From Cellulomonas sp. SG140 (GTDB taxonomy: Bacteria > Actinomycetota > Actinomycetes > Actinomycetales > Cellulomonadaceae): a DNA stretch of 64,000 bases. The DNA is taken from positions 124,001-188,000 of the forward strand of contig NZ_JANZLA010000001.1 of assembly GCF_025770785.1 (NCBI RefSeq), in the 5' to 3' direction. Below, one piece after another: positions 28,212 through 37,440 of this stretch (its first letter is position 1; the number at the start of each line of letters is the position of its first letter). A model generated the notes under the pieces. That model was not told the DNA's origin. It searched no databases and worked only from the letters and a program-made list of their open reading frames with translations. Made by a program: the position numbers and the translations under genes.

Positions 28212-29783
28212 TCAGCCCAGCCCGACGTGCGGGTCCTGCCGGACGGCGATCCGGCCGGCAGCGGTCGGTTCCGGGGCCGGCAGCAGCAGGGACACCAACG
28301 TGCCGTCGGACTGTGCGCGCTCCGCGACCAGCGCCCAGGACGCCTCGACGGGGCCGTCCGTGGTGACCAGGGACACCCCAGCGACCTGCGTGGGATCGGC
28401 GACCAGCTTCGCGAGCGGCCACGCCGCCGTCGTCCCGGCGTCGACGCTGACCTGGTGCTCGTCGAGCACGCTGCCGTCGGACCGGAGCAGGCGCAGCGTC
28501 CCGGTGACGGAGGCGGCCGCGCCGGACCCCTGGGCCGTGGGGTCGCCGGAACGCGGCACCGCGCCCACCACGAGCGTGTCGGCCGTCCCGGGCGCCGGCA
28601 CCACCAGCCCGCCGGCCGGTGCCACGGCGGCGGCCCAGGCGCGCTCCACCCGCGGCTGGGTGTCCAGCGCGCCGGGCGTCCCGACCCGCGAGTACTCCGC
28701 GGCGGCGACCACGGGCTGACCCGCCTGGACGACCACCGTGTACTGGCCGGCGGGGAGCCCGCCGAGCGGGAGGTCCGTCACGGACCCGGCCGCCAGGTCC
28801 ACCGTGCCAGCACCCGGCAACGTGACCGGACCGTCGGACCCGAGGAGGCTGACCGTCGCCGTGGTGCCGGTGGCGCCCGGTGCGAGCAGCCGCAGCACCG
28901 GCGCGTCGGGGCTGTCGACCGTCGAGGCGTCCACGAGCAGCCCGGGGATCGTGAGCCGCTGGGCCGGCGCGCTGCCGGGCACCACGAGGTCCGCACCGGC
29001 GGGCGTGAAGCCCCGGACGGCGCCGTCCTGCACCCAGGCGGACACCTGTCCGCCGGTGGCCCGCACGTGCACCGCGATCGAGCGCTGCGCCGCGGCGACC
29101 GCCTCGAGGGTGACCGATCGGCTGCCGTGCGGCGGCACCACCTGCGAGCCGCCGGCCAGGTCGAGGCGTCCGTCGGGCCCCCACGCCTCGACGCCGACCT
29201 CGGCCGCCGTGCTGCCGGGGTTCACCAGCACCAGCACGGCCGTGCGGCCCAGGTCGGTCGAGCCGCCGACGAGCCACGCGTCCGAGGTCGGTGCCGTGCA
29301 CGTCTCCGCCGAGAGGCCTCGCAGGTCACCGTCGGTCACCAGGCCGACCGCGGTGGCCGCGACGCGTGCACCGCCGGTGCTGCCCGGCTCGGCTCGCACG
29401 ACGACGGGTCCCGTGGTGCCCGCCAGCGCCGCGGCAGGCACGTCCGCCGACAGCGGTGCGAGCACCGCGGAGCCGCTGAGGGCACGCACGGTGCCGGCCC
29501 CGGACGTGCCCTCGTCCGGCGCCGAGAGGACGGACACCGAGGTGACGGGGGGAACGGGCGCCGGGTTGAACTTCGCGCTGGAGGACGCCTTCGGCATGAT
29601 CAGCGGGCCCGGGCACACCGCGGTGGCGGCGGAGGCGGGCACGGCGACAAGGGCCGGACCGTCCGCGGTGCTCGTCGGTGCGGGCAGCCGGCTCGCGCCG
29701 ACCACCGTGGCCGCCGCGAGCGCGAGGACCGCGACGCCGGACAGCGCGCGCAGCCCCCGCTGCACGGCGGGACGGGCGCTCAC
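28212..29783 (-). CDS. DUF5719 family secreted/anchored protein
   Basis: 523 residues. A signal anchor (GLRALSGVAVLALAAATVVGA, about residues 9-30) is followed by a long β-rich extracytoplasmic region with repeated immunoglobulin-like strands, for example LVLVNPGSTAAEVGVEAWGPDG and TGTTATVSLLGSDGPVTL. This matches the DUF5719 family of actinobacteria. The role is unknown. Its GTG overlaps the stop of the large glycosyltransferase gene (GTGA), so both are made together and probably act in the same envelope process. Confidence 0.82.
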   Translation of the reverse strand: MSARPAVQRGLRALSGVAVLALAAATVVGASRLPAPTSTADGPALVAVPASAATAVCPGPLIMPKASSSAKFNPAPVPPVTSVSVLSAPDEGTSGAGTVRALSGSAVLAPLSADVPAAALAGTTGPVVVRAEPGSTGGARVAATAVGLVTDGDLRGLSAETCTAPTSDAWLVGGSTDLGRTAVLVLVNPGSTAAEVGVEAWGPDGRLDLAGGSQVVPPHGSRSVTLEAVAAAQRSIAVHVRATGGQVSAWVQDGAVRGFTPAGADLVVPGSAPAQRLTIPGLLVDASTVDSPDAPVLRLLAPGATGTTATVSLLGSDGPVTLPGAGTVDLAAGSVTDLPLGGLPAGQYTVVVQAGQPVVAAAEYSRVGTPGALDTQPRVERAWAAAVAPAGGLVVPAPGTADTLVVGAVPRSGDPTAQGSGAAASVTGTLRLLRSDGSVLDEHQVSVDAGTTAAWPLAKLVADPTQVAGVSLVTTDGPVEASWALVAERAQSDGTLVSLLLPAPEPTAAGRIAVRQDPHVGLG

Positions 29784-32700
29784 GAGCGACCTGCCCGGCG
29801 CCGGCGGATCGGCAGCGCGAGCAGCCCGGTGACCACCCCGGTCACGGCGAGCAGCGCCAGCCACCCGGTCCGGGTCGGCGAGTCGTAGCGGACCACCAGG
29901 TGACCTCCTGCAGCACCGACCTCGAACGTCTGGCGCCAGCCGAGCTGCACCGACCGCAGCGGCCGTCCGTCGAGCCAGGCGTGCCAGCCGGGGTCGGCGC
30001 GCTCGGCCAGGACGAGGACCCGCGTGGGCGCACCGGTCGGTACGGTCGTGTCGACGTTCGCGTCGGTCGCCGGGACCGCGGTCACGGCGGTCGCGGGATC
30101 CGTCACGTCGCCGGCCGCCTTCGCCAGCCGAGCCCACGACGTCACCACCGTCGGTGCCGGCGACCCGTCCGCGCCGACGGCCGCACGCACCCGCCACAAC
30201 GTCCCTGACGCGTTCTCGGTGACGCGTTCCAGTCCAGGGGTCGCGTCGAGCCGGCCGACGAGCTGTGCGCGCGCGCCGGCCAGGGGGTCGGTGTCCGAGG
30301 TGCCGACCGCCAGAGGTGGCACGACCACGTGGGCGACCGCCAGGGCGCCGAGCGGACCGGCCACGTCCCCGGGCGCCGTGCTCGTCAGCCGCGCGACGAG
30401 CGTGCGGAGCTCCGTGGTCGCCGGATCGGCGGCGACGACGGTCGCCGAACGCAGCCCGCCGCCCAGCGACCCCGTCTGGACCGCGGCAGCCTGGTCGACC
30501 AGGTCCAGACCGTCGCCCCTCAGCAGCTCCCAGGACACGCCGTCGGTCGTCGCGCTGAGGGCGAGGACGCGCGACGCGTCGACGCCCTGCTGGGCCTGCT
30601 GCGCGACGGCCGGCACCACGGGACGCCCGAGCGCCCGCAGCGACGTCGCTCCGGGCGCCGTCCAGACCCACGAGGCGAGCGAACCGACTGCGACCACGAC
30701 CACGACCACGCTCCCGAGCACGGCCAGCGGCTGCCGCCAGCCGAACGTCGACCGCGTCAGCCTCGCCTGCAGCCGGTCGGTGCCGAGGGTCGCCGCGGTC
30801 AGCAGGCCGAGCAGCGCCAGCGACAACGACGCACCGACCCACGCCCGACCGACCCCGGCGGCGTCGTGCACGGCGGGCAGCTGCGCCTGCACGGTGGCGG
30901 CCGCCAGCCCGACGACGGCCACCAGCCACCCGACCCGCACACCGCGAGCCACCGCGGCGCCGCGCAGCAGCGCCAGCACGGCCAGCAGCAGCACGCTGCC
31001 GACCAGGGCCACCGGCCAGACGACAGCAACCGTGCCGTGCAGCCCGACCGGCACGAGGGCACCGGGATCGGTCGGCACGCCGAGCAGCCGGAGCAGCGGT
31101 CCGGCGGGGACCGACTGCACGGGCAGGCCGGGCTCGGCGAGCAGCAGCCGCAGTCCCGGCACCCCGCGACGGACCACCTCGGCCAGCAACGGGCCCGCCA
31201 GCACGACGGCCGGGACCGGTACCAGCAGCAGCCGGCCCCGCCGGCGGGGTGCCGTCGCGGCCGCCACCACCGCCAGCACGACGGCCGGGACGAGCAGCAC
31301 AGGGGCGCCTGCGACGGCGACGGCGAGCGCGAGTGCCGCACCGGCCGCCCCGGCGACGGAGCCGGTCGGGTCCGGCGTCCCGACGAGAACGGGACCCGGC
31401 TCCGGTGTCGAGTCCCCCGAGTGCACCGGTTCGCCGAGGTGCTCCGACGACGAACCGTCCGATGACACGGCGGCGGCGAGCGGGGCACCCCCGACGCTGC
31501 CGGCCGCGGAGACGACGCCACCCGCAGGCGCCGGCCGGGGCGACGGGATCGCCGCGGTCCGTGCGGCGGACGCCGCGGTCTCCGGCTCCGCGCCCTCGTC
31601 GAGGTCGACGACGCCGTCGTCCTCGTCGTCCGCCCGACGCACCGTCACCAGACCGGACAGCACCTGGTCGACGCGCTGCACGCCGACGGCGCGCGCCATG
31701 CCGAGCGCGACCCACGGCAGCGCGGTGTGGGCCACGACGGCGCCCAGGTGGCCTCCGCCGACACCGAGGAGGAGCGCGGGAGCGGCCGCCCAGACCAGCG
31801 CCGCCCACGCACGCACGCCCGCGGACCGGGTGGCCGCGCCGGCAGCGGCCCAGGCGCCGATCCCGGACAGGACCACCGCACCGAGCATCAGCACGTCGAC
31901 GACGGCCTGCAGGTGACCTGCCAGGAGCGTCGGCACCGTGAGCACCGTGAGCAGCGGGTCCGCCGGCGCGGCCTGCCCCAGGCCGTCCCGCACCCAGCCG
32001 GAGGACGCGGCCTGCCACAGCTGCCCGACGGAGGACGAGCTCAGCGCGAGCGCGCCCCCGACCAGGCGGGCCCCCGCACCGACGACCGGTCCGAGCAGCC
32101 GCCCGAACGCCGCGAGCGACGCCACGAGGAGCACCACCGTCAGCGCCAGGGCGGTCCAGCGCCGACGGGTGGCCATCGCGGCGAGCTCGCCGATCTCCAG
32201 CTCGGACGGTGCACGCTGCACCTTCCGCGCCTCGAGCCGGGCGAGCCGCCGGTCCTGCTCCTGCGTCCACACGTCCCGCAGACCGGCCTGCAGCGGCCAC
32301 AGGGTCCGCCGCGGGACGGCGCGGGTGCGAGCGGCGACCCGCCTCGCCCGGAGCACGGCCCCCGGCCGGCCGAGTGCCGCGAGGCAGCCGGTCAGCTCGG
32401 CGACGGCCAGACCGGGCTGCTTGACGGCCAGCTGACCGAGCGCCCGCACCACGGCGGCGAGCAGACCGGCGACAGCCACGAAGGGGACGAGCGGCAGCGG
32501 TGCCGCGACGAGCCGGGCGTGCACCGCAGAGCGCCGGCGCGCCGCGAAGGACCGTCGCGGGTCGCCGAGGTCCGGCTCACCGTCACCGTCGAGGTCCGTC
32601 TCGGGGCCGGCGTCGGCGTCCCGAAGTCCCTGGTACAGGGCCTGGGCGTGCCGCACGACGGCGGCCGGCACCACCACGACGCGGTGCCCTGCCAGGCGAG

Positions 32701-33391
32701 CCCGGCGGGACAGGTCCAGCCCGTCACCGAACGGTCCGAGCGCGGCGTCCGTGCCGCGCAGCGCGTCCCAGACGTCGCGCCGGACGAGCGCACCGGCGAG
32801 GCCGACGCCGAGCACGTCGGTACGCCCGTCGTGCTGGCCCTGGTCCAGCTCGCCGGCCTCGACGTCGGACATCCGGCGACCCCACCGGGTGGTGCGCAGG
32901 CCCACCTCGAGCAGTCGCTCCGGCTCGGTCCACGTCCGCTGCTTGGCGCCGGCGACGGCGACCGACGGTGCGTGGCTCACCGCACGCATCAGCTCGAGGA
33001 GCGCGGTCGGCGCCGGCGCGCTGTCGTCGTGGAGCAGCCACAGCCACGGCGTGGGCGACTCGCCGAGCGCCTCGGCCGCCGTCAGCAGGCCGCGCGTGAC
33101 CGCCTGGCCGAAGCTCTTCGACCCCGGCGCCGTCGTGCGCGCGAGCCGTGGGGCCGGGGCCGGGGAACCCGCGAACGCCTCGTCCAGCGCCGCCGCGACG
33201 CCGTCCGGCCCGCCGACGTCCACGACCAGCACCCGCAACGGTCGTCTGACCTGTGCCGCGAGGGCGGCGAGGGTCGTCGGCAGGTAGCGGGTGAGACCGG
33301 CGGTGACGACGACGGCCGTCACCGGCGCCGTCACGGGGATCGACGACGTCGTCGTGGTGGGGGCGGCTGGGCCCTGGACGGTCTGTGTCAT
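29780..33391 (-). CDS. Large membrane glycosyltransferase (GT2 domain plus multi-pass region)
   Basis: 1203 residues. A cytoplasmic GT2-type domain (about residues 20-260) starts VTAVVVTAGLTRYLPTTLAALAAQ and contains WLLHDDSAPAPTALLELM and DGLDLSRRARLAGHRVVVVP. A membrane part follows with about a dozen helices (about 295-345, 410-580, 685-950), broken near 590-680 by an acidic, disordered insert. A C-terminal extracytoplasmic domain (about 955-1170) ends in a last helix, LLAVTGVVTGLLALPI, and a basic tail. Such giant GT2 membrane proteins are conserved upstream of DUF5719 in actinobacteria, but the product is not known. ATG 33391 was chosen because the conserved domain follows closely. Confidence 0.85.
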   Translation of the reverse strand: MTQTVQGPAAPTTTTSSIPVTAPVTAVVVTAGLTRYLPTTLAALAAQVRRPLRVLVVDVGGPDGVAAALDEAFAGSPAPAPRLARTTAPGSKSFGQAVTRGLLTAAEALGESPTPWLWLLHDDSAPAPTALLELMRAVSHAPSVAVAGAKQRTWTEPERLLEVGLRTTRWGRRMSDVEAGELDQGQHDGRTDVLGVGLAGALVRRDVWDALRGTDAALGPFGDGLDLSRRARLAGHRVVVVPAAVVRHAQALYQGLRDADAGPETDLDGDGEPDLGDPRRSFAARRRSAVHARLVAAPLPLVPFVAVAGLLAAVVRALGQLAVKQPGLAVAELTGCLAALGRPGAVLRARRVAARTRAVPRRTLWPLQAGLRDVWTQEQDRRLARLEARKVQRAPSELEIGELAAMATRRRWTALALTVVLLVASLAAFGRLLGPVVGAGARLVGGALALSSSSVGQLWQAASSGWVRDGLGQAAPADPLLTVLTVPTLLAGHLQAVVDVLMLGAVVLSGIGAWAAAGAATRSAGVRAWAALVWAAAPALLLGVGGGHLGAVVAHTALPWVALGMARAVGVQRVDQVLSGLVTVRRADDEDDGVVDLDEGAEPETAASAARTAAIPSPRPAPAGGVVSAAGSVGGAPLAAAVSSDGSSSEHLGEPVHSGDSTPEPGPVLVGTPDPTGSVAGAAGAALALAVAVAGAPVLLVPAVVLAVVAAATAPRRRGRLLLVPVPAVVLAGPLLAEVVRRGVPGLRLLLAEPGLPVQSVPAGPLLRLLGVPTDPGALVPVGLHGTVAVVWPVALVGSVLLLAVLALLRGAAVARGVRVGWLVAVVGLAAATVQAQLPAVHDAAGVGRAWVGASLSLALLGLLTAATLGTDRLQARLTRSTFGWRQPLAVLGSVVVVVVAVGSLASWVWTAPGATSLRALGRPVVPAVAQQAQQGVDASRVLALSATTDGVSWELLRGDGLDLVDQAAAVQTGSLGGGLRSATVVAADPATTELRTLVARLTSTAPGDVAGPLGALAVAHVVVPPLAVGTSDTDPLAGARAQLVGRLDATPGLERVTENASGTLWRVRAAVGADGSPAPTVVTSWARLAKAAGDVTDPATAVTAVPATDANVDTTVPTGAPTRVLVLAERADPGWHAWLDGRPLRSVQLGWRQTFEVGAAGGHLVVRYDSPTRTGWLALLAVTGVVTGLLALPIRRRRAGRS

Positions 33392-33473
33392 GCTCGCGCC
33401 ATCATGCGACGCAGCCGGGTGCCCGCCCGGCTGCGACACTCCCGCGACGCCGTCGGCCTCGCGGAGGTGGTCC

Positions 33474-33806
33474 TCAGACGACACGCCGCTTGAGCTTGCG
33501 CCGCTCGCGCTCGGAGAGCCCGCCCCAGATGCCGAACCGCTCGTCGTTGGCGAGCGCGTACTCGAGGCACTCGGCCCGGACCTCGCACTGCGTGCAGACC
33601 TTCTTGGCCTCGCGCGTCGAGCCGCCCTTCTCCGGGAAGAAGGCCTCCGGGTCGGTCTGCGCGCACAGTGCGCGCTCCTGCCACCCCATCAGGCCGTCGT
33701 CCTCGGCCTCCCCGAACAGGGAGTGCACGTTGGACGCCGAGACCGACCCGACCACCTTCGCGTCCGACGGGAAGCTCTCGTCGTCGTCGTCGAGCAGGTT
33801 CCACAT
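33474..33806 (-). CDS. whiB: WhiB-family Fe-S regulator (WhiB2/WhmD-like)
   Basis: 110 residues. Four cysteines in the pattern C-x(many)-CxxC-x5-C (ERALCAQTDP, VCTQCEVRAECLEY) bind a 4Fe-4S cluster. FGIWGGLSERERRKLKRR is the WhiB signature turn followed by the basic DNA-binding tail. The acidic start MWNLLDDDDESF is typical for the WhiB2/WhmD/WhiB branch, which controls septation and differentiation. ATG 33806 has GGAGG 6 bases upstream. A strong promoter lies about 120 bases upstream, giving a 113-base leader. The neighbourhood (manA, TIGR03089) fits the conserved location of whiB2. Confidence 0.95.
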   Translation of the reverse strand: MWNLLDDDDESFPSDAKVVGSVSASNVHSLFGEAEDDGLMGWQERALCAQTDPEAFFPEKGGSTREAKKVCTQCEVRAECLEYALANDERFGIWGGLSERERRKLKRRVV

Positions 33807-33925
33807 ACGTGCCTCCGTGCGGGTCTGGTGCTCGGTGCTGCCTGGGTCTGTGGGCTGTCCTCGGGCTGTCGAGTGGTCGAACCGGCCTGCCAGATCACTG
33901 CCCCGCGCCACCGCGGTTGCCATGA

Positions 33926-33954
33926 ATTACACGCGTGTCGTTCTGGGGAGTCAA
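33926..33954 (-). promoter_or_regulatory. σ70-type promoter of whiB
   Basis: On the minus strand TTGACT (33954-33949), a 17-base spacer and TGTAAT (33931-33926) form the best consensus promoter in the window, in a locally AT-rich patch. The predicted start is about 33919. Confidence 0.75.
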
Positions 33955-34017
33955 CCGGAGCCGTGGTATTTGTCCGCCTCGTCCGGGGTGAATTCTGGGC
34001 GGCCCGGCGTGTCGCCC

Positions 34018-34023
34018 TACCCT
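34018..34023 (+). promoter_or_regulatory. -10 element of a leaderless promoter (TACCCT)
   Basis: TACCCT ends 6 bases before the GTG of the TIGR03089 gene, and no ribosome binding site is seen. Confidence 0.45.
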
Positions 34024-34029
34024 GACGGC

Positions 34030-34821
34030 GTGCCGACCCCACCGCGTTCCGTCGCCGAGCTCCTCGCCCTGCTCACCACCGACCCCGGACGGCCGCGCCT
34101 GACCTGGTACTCGGAGGCCGGCGAACGCGTCGAGCTGTCCGGGGCGGTGCTCGACAACTGGGTCTCGAAGACCGCCAACCTGCTCGTCGAGGAGTTCGAT
34201 GCCGCGCCCGGCGCGCGTGTGCTGCTCGACCTGCCGGCGCACTGGCGGTCCGTCGTGTGGGCGCTCGCGGCGTGGCGGGTGGGCGCCTGCGTGGTGACGC
34301 CGGCGCGGGAGGCCGCAGGCGTCGACGCCGGGGACGCAACAGGGTCGTCCGACGATCCAGGCACCGCCGCTGATCTGGTGGTGACGGACCGTCCGTCGGC
34401 ACACGCTGCGGCGCGGGATCTCGTCGTCGTCACGCTCGCCGCCCTGGCCCGCCGGTTCGACGGACCCCTGCCGGCGGGCGCCGTCGACGCGGCGAGCGCC
34501 GTGATGACCTACTCCGACCGCATCGGGTGGTCACCGGCCGTCGACCCCGCCGCGCCGGCGCTGGCCACACCAGCCGGGACGACGAGCCACGTGGACCTGT
34601 TCTCCGCCGCGGCCGCTGCAGCGGCCGGTGCCCCGCCCGCCGACAGGGCGCTCCTCGAGGGCGGCGACCTACCAGGGACGCTCGGCGCGGTGCTGGCCGT
34701 GCTGGCCGGCGCCGGCTCCGTGGTGCTGGTGGACGCCGCGATGGCTGGCGCCCTCCGCTCCGACACCCCACGCCGCACTGCACTCGTCGCGAGCGAACGC
34801 GTCACGTCGGACCGCCTGTAG
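34030..34821 (+). CDS. TIGR03089 family protein
   Basis: 263 residues. The sequence resembles only the N-terminal part of acyl-CoA synthetase/AMP-binding enzymes: RLTWYSEAGERVELSGAVLDNWVSKTANLLVEEF and LLDLPAHWRSVVWALAAWRVGACVV. The ATP-binding and adenylating C-terminal parts are missing, as is normal for TIGR03089, an actinobacterial family of unknown function. The gene is consistently near whiB2 and manA, also here. Convergent with manA; start GTG 34030 inferred from the conserved beginning and the adjacent -10 element. Confidence 0.85.
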   Translation: MPTPPRSVAELLALLTTDPGRPRLTWYSEAGERVELSGAVLDNWVSKTANLLVEEFDAAPGARVLLDLPAHWRSVVWALAAWRVGACVVTPAREAAGVDAGDATGSSDDPGTAADLVVTDRPSAHAAARDLVVVTLAALARRFDGPLPAGAVDAASAVMTYSDRIGWSPAVDPAAPALATPAGTTSHVDLFSAAAAAAAGAPPADRALLEGGDLPGTLGAVLAVLAGAGSVVLVDAAMAGALRSDTPRRTALVASERVTSDRL

Positions 34822-34897
34822 CGGCTCGCCGCCGACGGCCGGTCCGCGGCAGGCTCCGACCTACCGCAGCCGCGGTCCACGAAGGGCCCCGGGTCGG

Positions 34898-36088
34898 TCA
34901 GGGCACGTCGGCCTGCACCAGCCGGCCTCGACCGCGCACCCGCAGCCGTCCGTCGCTCGCCGGCACGAAGGCGGCCTGGCCCTGGGTCAGCGTCACGGTG
35001 CCGTCGTTCGACGTCGCCACCGTCAGCTCCCCCGCGAGCGCCAGCAGGATCCGCGGTCCCCGACCGGGCAGCGGGTGGTCGTCGTCGTCGGCCAGCTCGG
35101 TGACGGACAGCTCGAAGTCGTCCACCGGCGCGTAGAACACCTTGGTGGCGCCGTGGAACACCTCCGGGGCGATCCGGATCGGAGGCGCCGCGACGTAGTC
35201 GACGTTGCGCAGCAGCTCCGGCACGTCGACGTGCTTGGGGGTCAGCCCCGCCCGCAGCACGTTGTCCGAGCTCGCCATGATCTCCACGCCGACACCGTGC
35301 AGGTAGGCGTGCACGCCACCCGCCGGCACGAACATCGCCTCGCCGGGCTGCAACGTCACGGGGTTGAGCAGCATCGACGTCACCACCCCCGGGTCGCCCG
35401 GGTACTCCCGCTGCAGCAGCCCGACGGTGCGGTCGGTGCGTGGCGACGGTGACCCGTCGGCGAGCCGGGCCGCGACGGCCTCGGCCAGCCGGGCCACCTC
35501 CTCCGGACCGGGCCGGGTCGCCGGGTCCAGCAGCCGGGTGAACGCCTCGCGGATGCCCTCGGTGGACGGCTTCTCCACCAGGATGCCGTGCAGCTCCTTG
35601 GCGAGCGGGCAGTCGAGGTCCGCGAACATCTCCGCCGCCCGGCGCGGGGCGCGGAACCCGCACATGGCCTCGAACTGGGTCAGCGCGTAGACCAGCTCGG
35701 GCTTGTGGTTGCGGTCCTTGTAGTTGCGGTGCGGCGCGTCGATCGGGACGCCGGCGGCGTCCTCCGCGTCGTAGCCGGCGCGGGCGGCGTCGATGTGGGG
35801 GTGCACCTGCAGGGAGAGCGGGTGCTCGGCGGCGATCACCTTGAGCAGGTAGGGCAGCTGCGAGCCGAAGCGGTTGACCACGTCGATGCCCAGCGCCTCG
35901 CGCGGGGTCCGTCGCAGCAGCTCGACGAGGTCCTCGAGCCCGTCGTCCAGCACCAGGGACGGGGCGGACGGGTGCGCGCCCATCCACGCCTCGGCGAGCA
36001 CCCCGTCGTGCGTGAGCGCCAGCGTGTCCTGCAGTGCGTTCGACGAGCCCCAGGCATACGCCTGGGTCGCCTGCGTGATCCTCAGCAC
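34898..36088 (-). CDS. manA: Mannose-6-phosphate isomerase, class I
   Basis: 396 residues, normal length. Motifs of type I PMI: ITQATQAYAWGSSNALQ, LPYLLKVIAAEHPLSLQVHPH (zinc-binding Gln and His), NHKPELVYALTQFEAMCGFR (zinc-binding Glu) and VPAGGVHAYLHGVGVEIMASSDNVLRAGLTPKH with the last zinc-binding His. The enzyme interconverts fructose-6-phosphate and mannose-6-phosphate, feeding GDP-mannose and mannosylated glycans. GTG 36088 has GAGG 5 bases upstream. It is 86 bases downstream of the flippase operon and may be partly read through from it, although a TACCAT element at 36128-36123 could give its own transcript. Confidence 0.97.
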   Translation of the reverse strand: MLRITQATQAYAWGSSNALQDTLALTHDGVLAEAWMGAHPSAPSLVLDDGLEDLVELLRRTPREALGIDVVNRFGSQLPYLLKVIAAEHPLSLQVHPHIDAARAGYDAEDAAGVPIDAPHRNYKDRNHKPELVYALTQFEAMCGFRAPRRAAEMFADLDCPLAKELHGILVEKPSTEGIREAFTRLLDPATRPGPEEVARLAEAVAARLADGSPSPRTDRTVGLLQREYPGDPGVVTSMLLNPVTLQPGEAMFVPAGGVHAYLHGVGVEIMASSDNVLRAGLTPKHVDVPELLRNVDYVAAPPIRIAPEVFHGATKVFYAPVDDFELSVTELADDDDHPLPGRGPRILLALAGELTVATSNDGTVTLTQGQAAFVPASDGRLRVRGRGRLVQADVP

Positions 36089-36174
36089 GGGAACCTCGGG
36101 GTGGGTGAGCGGTTGCCGGGTGATGGTACCGAGGCCCGGGCGGTCGGTGCGGCCGTCACGACCGCGCCCGGCGC

Positions 36175-37440
36175 TCAACCACGCAGGTCTCCGGCGACGC
36201 CCACGGACGGCCCCTCGCCGGACGTCCGGGCCGCCAGCCGCATCTCGTGCGCGGTCGCGGACGCCAGCACGGCAGCACTCAGGACCTCGCTCAGCACCAG
36301 GGCCCAGGCGGCCCCGACCGGTCCGGCCAACGAGGTGAGCACGACGATCGCGGGGACCCCGACGAGCGTGCCGGCCATGGTCGCGGCGAAGACGATCCGG
36401 ACCTTCCCCTCGGGGACCAGCACCAGCCGCACGACGGCCGTGCGCAGCGAGAGCAGCACGAACGCAGCGCCGAGCCAGAAGCAGACGGCGGCGGTGGCCC
36501 GGACCTCGGGCCCGAACAGCAGCCCGGACACCCACGGGCCGGCGACGGCGAACACCAGCCAGCCCGTGGCGCCGAGGAGCCCATGGGCGAGCAGCGCGAA
36601 GCGGAGGCGCCTGCTGCGCCCGGCACGGCCGGCCTCGACCGTCCAGCTCTGGAACGCGTTGGCCAGGGTGATGGGCACGAACTGCCCGAACCGGTACAGC
36701 TTGTCTGCCGAGGCGTAGGAGCTCGCGAGCACCGGTGCGGCGACGGCGTTCACCACCGGAACGGGGACGGAGCCGTACGCGCTCCCGGCGATGTCGATGG
36801 CGGCCAGCCCACGGTCGCGGACCAGCAGGCGCCACAGCTGCGGCAGCCGGGTCCGCGGGAGCGGACGGCGGCCCGGCACCCTGCGGCTGAAGAGCACGAT
36901 CCCGACGAGCGACACGCTGACCGCGAGCGCGGGGTAGACAACGAGCTGGCGGGTCAGCAGGATCAGCCCTGCTGAGGCCGCTGCGGCGGCCACCCTGGGC
37001 ACCGCCTCGAAGACCGCGATCGACCGCGGGTCGCCGGCGCCGACGCAGAACCAGGCGAACGACAGGCCGGTGACGGATGCGGACACGCCCATGAGCGCCG
37101 TCGGCAGCTCGTACCCCGCACGAGCGGCGACCACGGACAGCAGCACCACGACCGGCAGCACGAGGCTCGCCACCGCGCCCCGGACGACGAGGCTCTGCCG
37201 GTACAGCGCGTACCGCCGCTCCGCGTCGGGCTCGGCCGCGATCCGCGGCGGCCCCGACACGTTCCAGCCGTAGCCGATCACGATGCCGCCGAGCGTGCCG
37301 ATCGACTCCCCCGCCGCCAGGCTCGCCCAGCCGCCGGAGCCCGCAACGCGCCCGATCACGGGCAGCACCAGGAGCGGCGTGATCAGGGAGATCAGCGGGA
37401 GGCCGCCGAATCCGGCCAGGCGGCCGAGCAGGGCCCTCAT
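36175..37440 (-). CDS. Oligosaccharide flippase family (Wzx-like) protein
   Basis: 421 residues with about 12 hydrophobic helices and short loops, the pattern of the MOP/polysaccharide-synthesis flippases. Start LAGFGGLPLISLITPLLVLPVIGRVAG and an early ESIGTLGGIVIGYGWNVSGPPRIAAEPD resemble Wzx/RfbX proteins. Such proteins flip undecaprenyl-linked repeat units across the membrane. The ATG overlaps the stop of the upstream glycosyltransferase (ATGA), so it is the last gene of a four-gene leftward operon that would assemble and export an oligosaccharide. No Wzy polymerase is obvious next to it. Confidence 0.85.
   Translation of the reverse strand: MRALLGRLAGFGGLPLISLITPLLVLPVIGRVAGSGGWASLAAGESIGTLGGIVIGYGWNVSGPPRIAAEPDAERRYALYRQSLVVRGAVASLVLPVVVLLSVVAARAGYELPTALMGVSASVTGLSFAWFCVGAGDPRSIAVFEAVPRVAAAAASAGLILLTRQLVVYPALAVSVSLVGIVLFSRRVPGRRPLPRTRLPQLWRLLVRDRGLAAIDIAGSAYGSVPVPVVNAVAAPVLASSYASADKLYRFGQFVPITLANAFQSWTVEAGRAGRSRRLRFALLAHGLLGATGWLVFAVAGPWVSGLLFGPEVRATAAVCFWLGAAFVLLSLRTAVVRLVLVPEGKVRIVFAATMAGTLVGVPAIVVLTSLAGPVGAAWALVLSEVLSAAVLASATAHEMRLAARTSGEGPSVGVAGDLRG

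Noticed and set aside
30024..31916. A 630-codon plus-strand frame rich in Ser/Thr/Pro opposite the large glycosyltransferase
   Set aside because: It looks like a mucin-type protein but is the shadow of the membrane helices on the other strand, with no start signal.
33807..34029. A longer WhiB reading frame starting at 33923
   Set aside because: The added residues are not conserved, the ATG at 33806 has an ideal ribosome binding site, and the predicted promoter -10 lies at 33931-33926, directly at the longer start.
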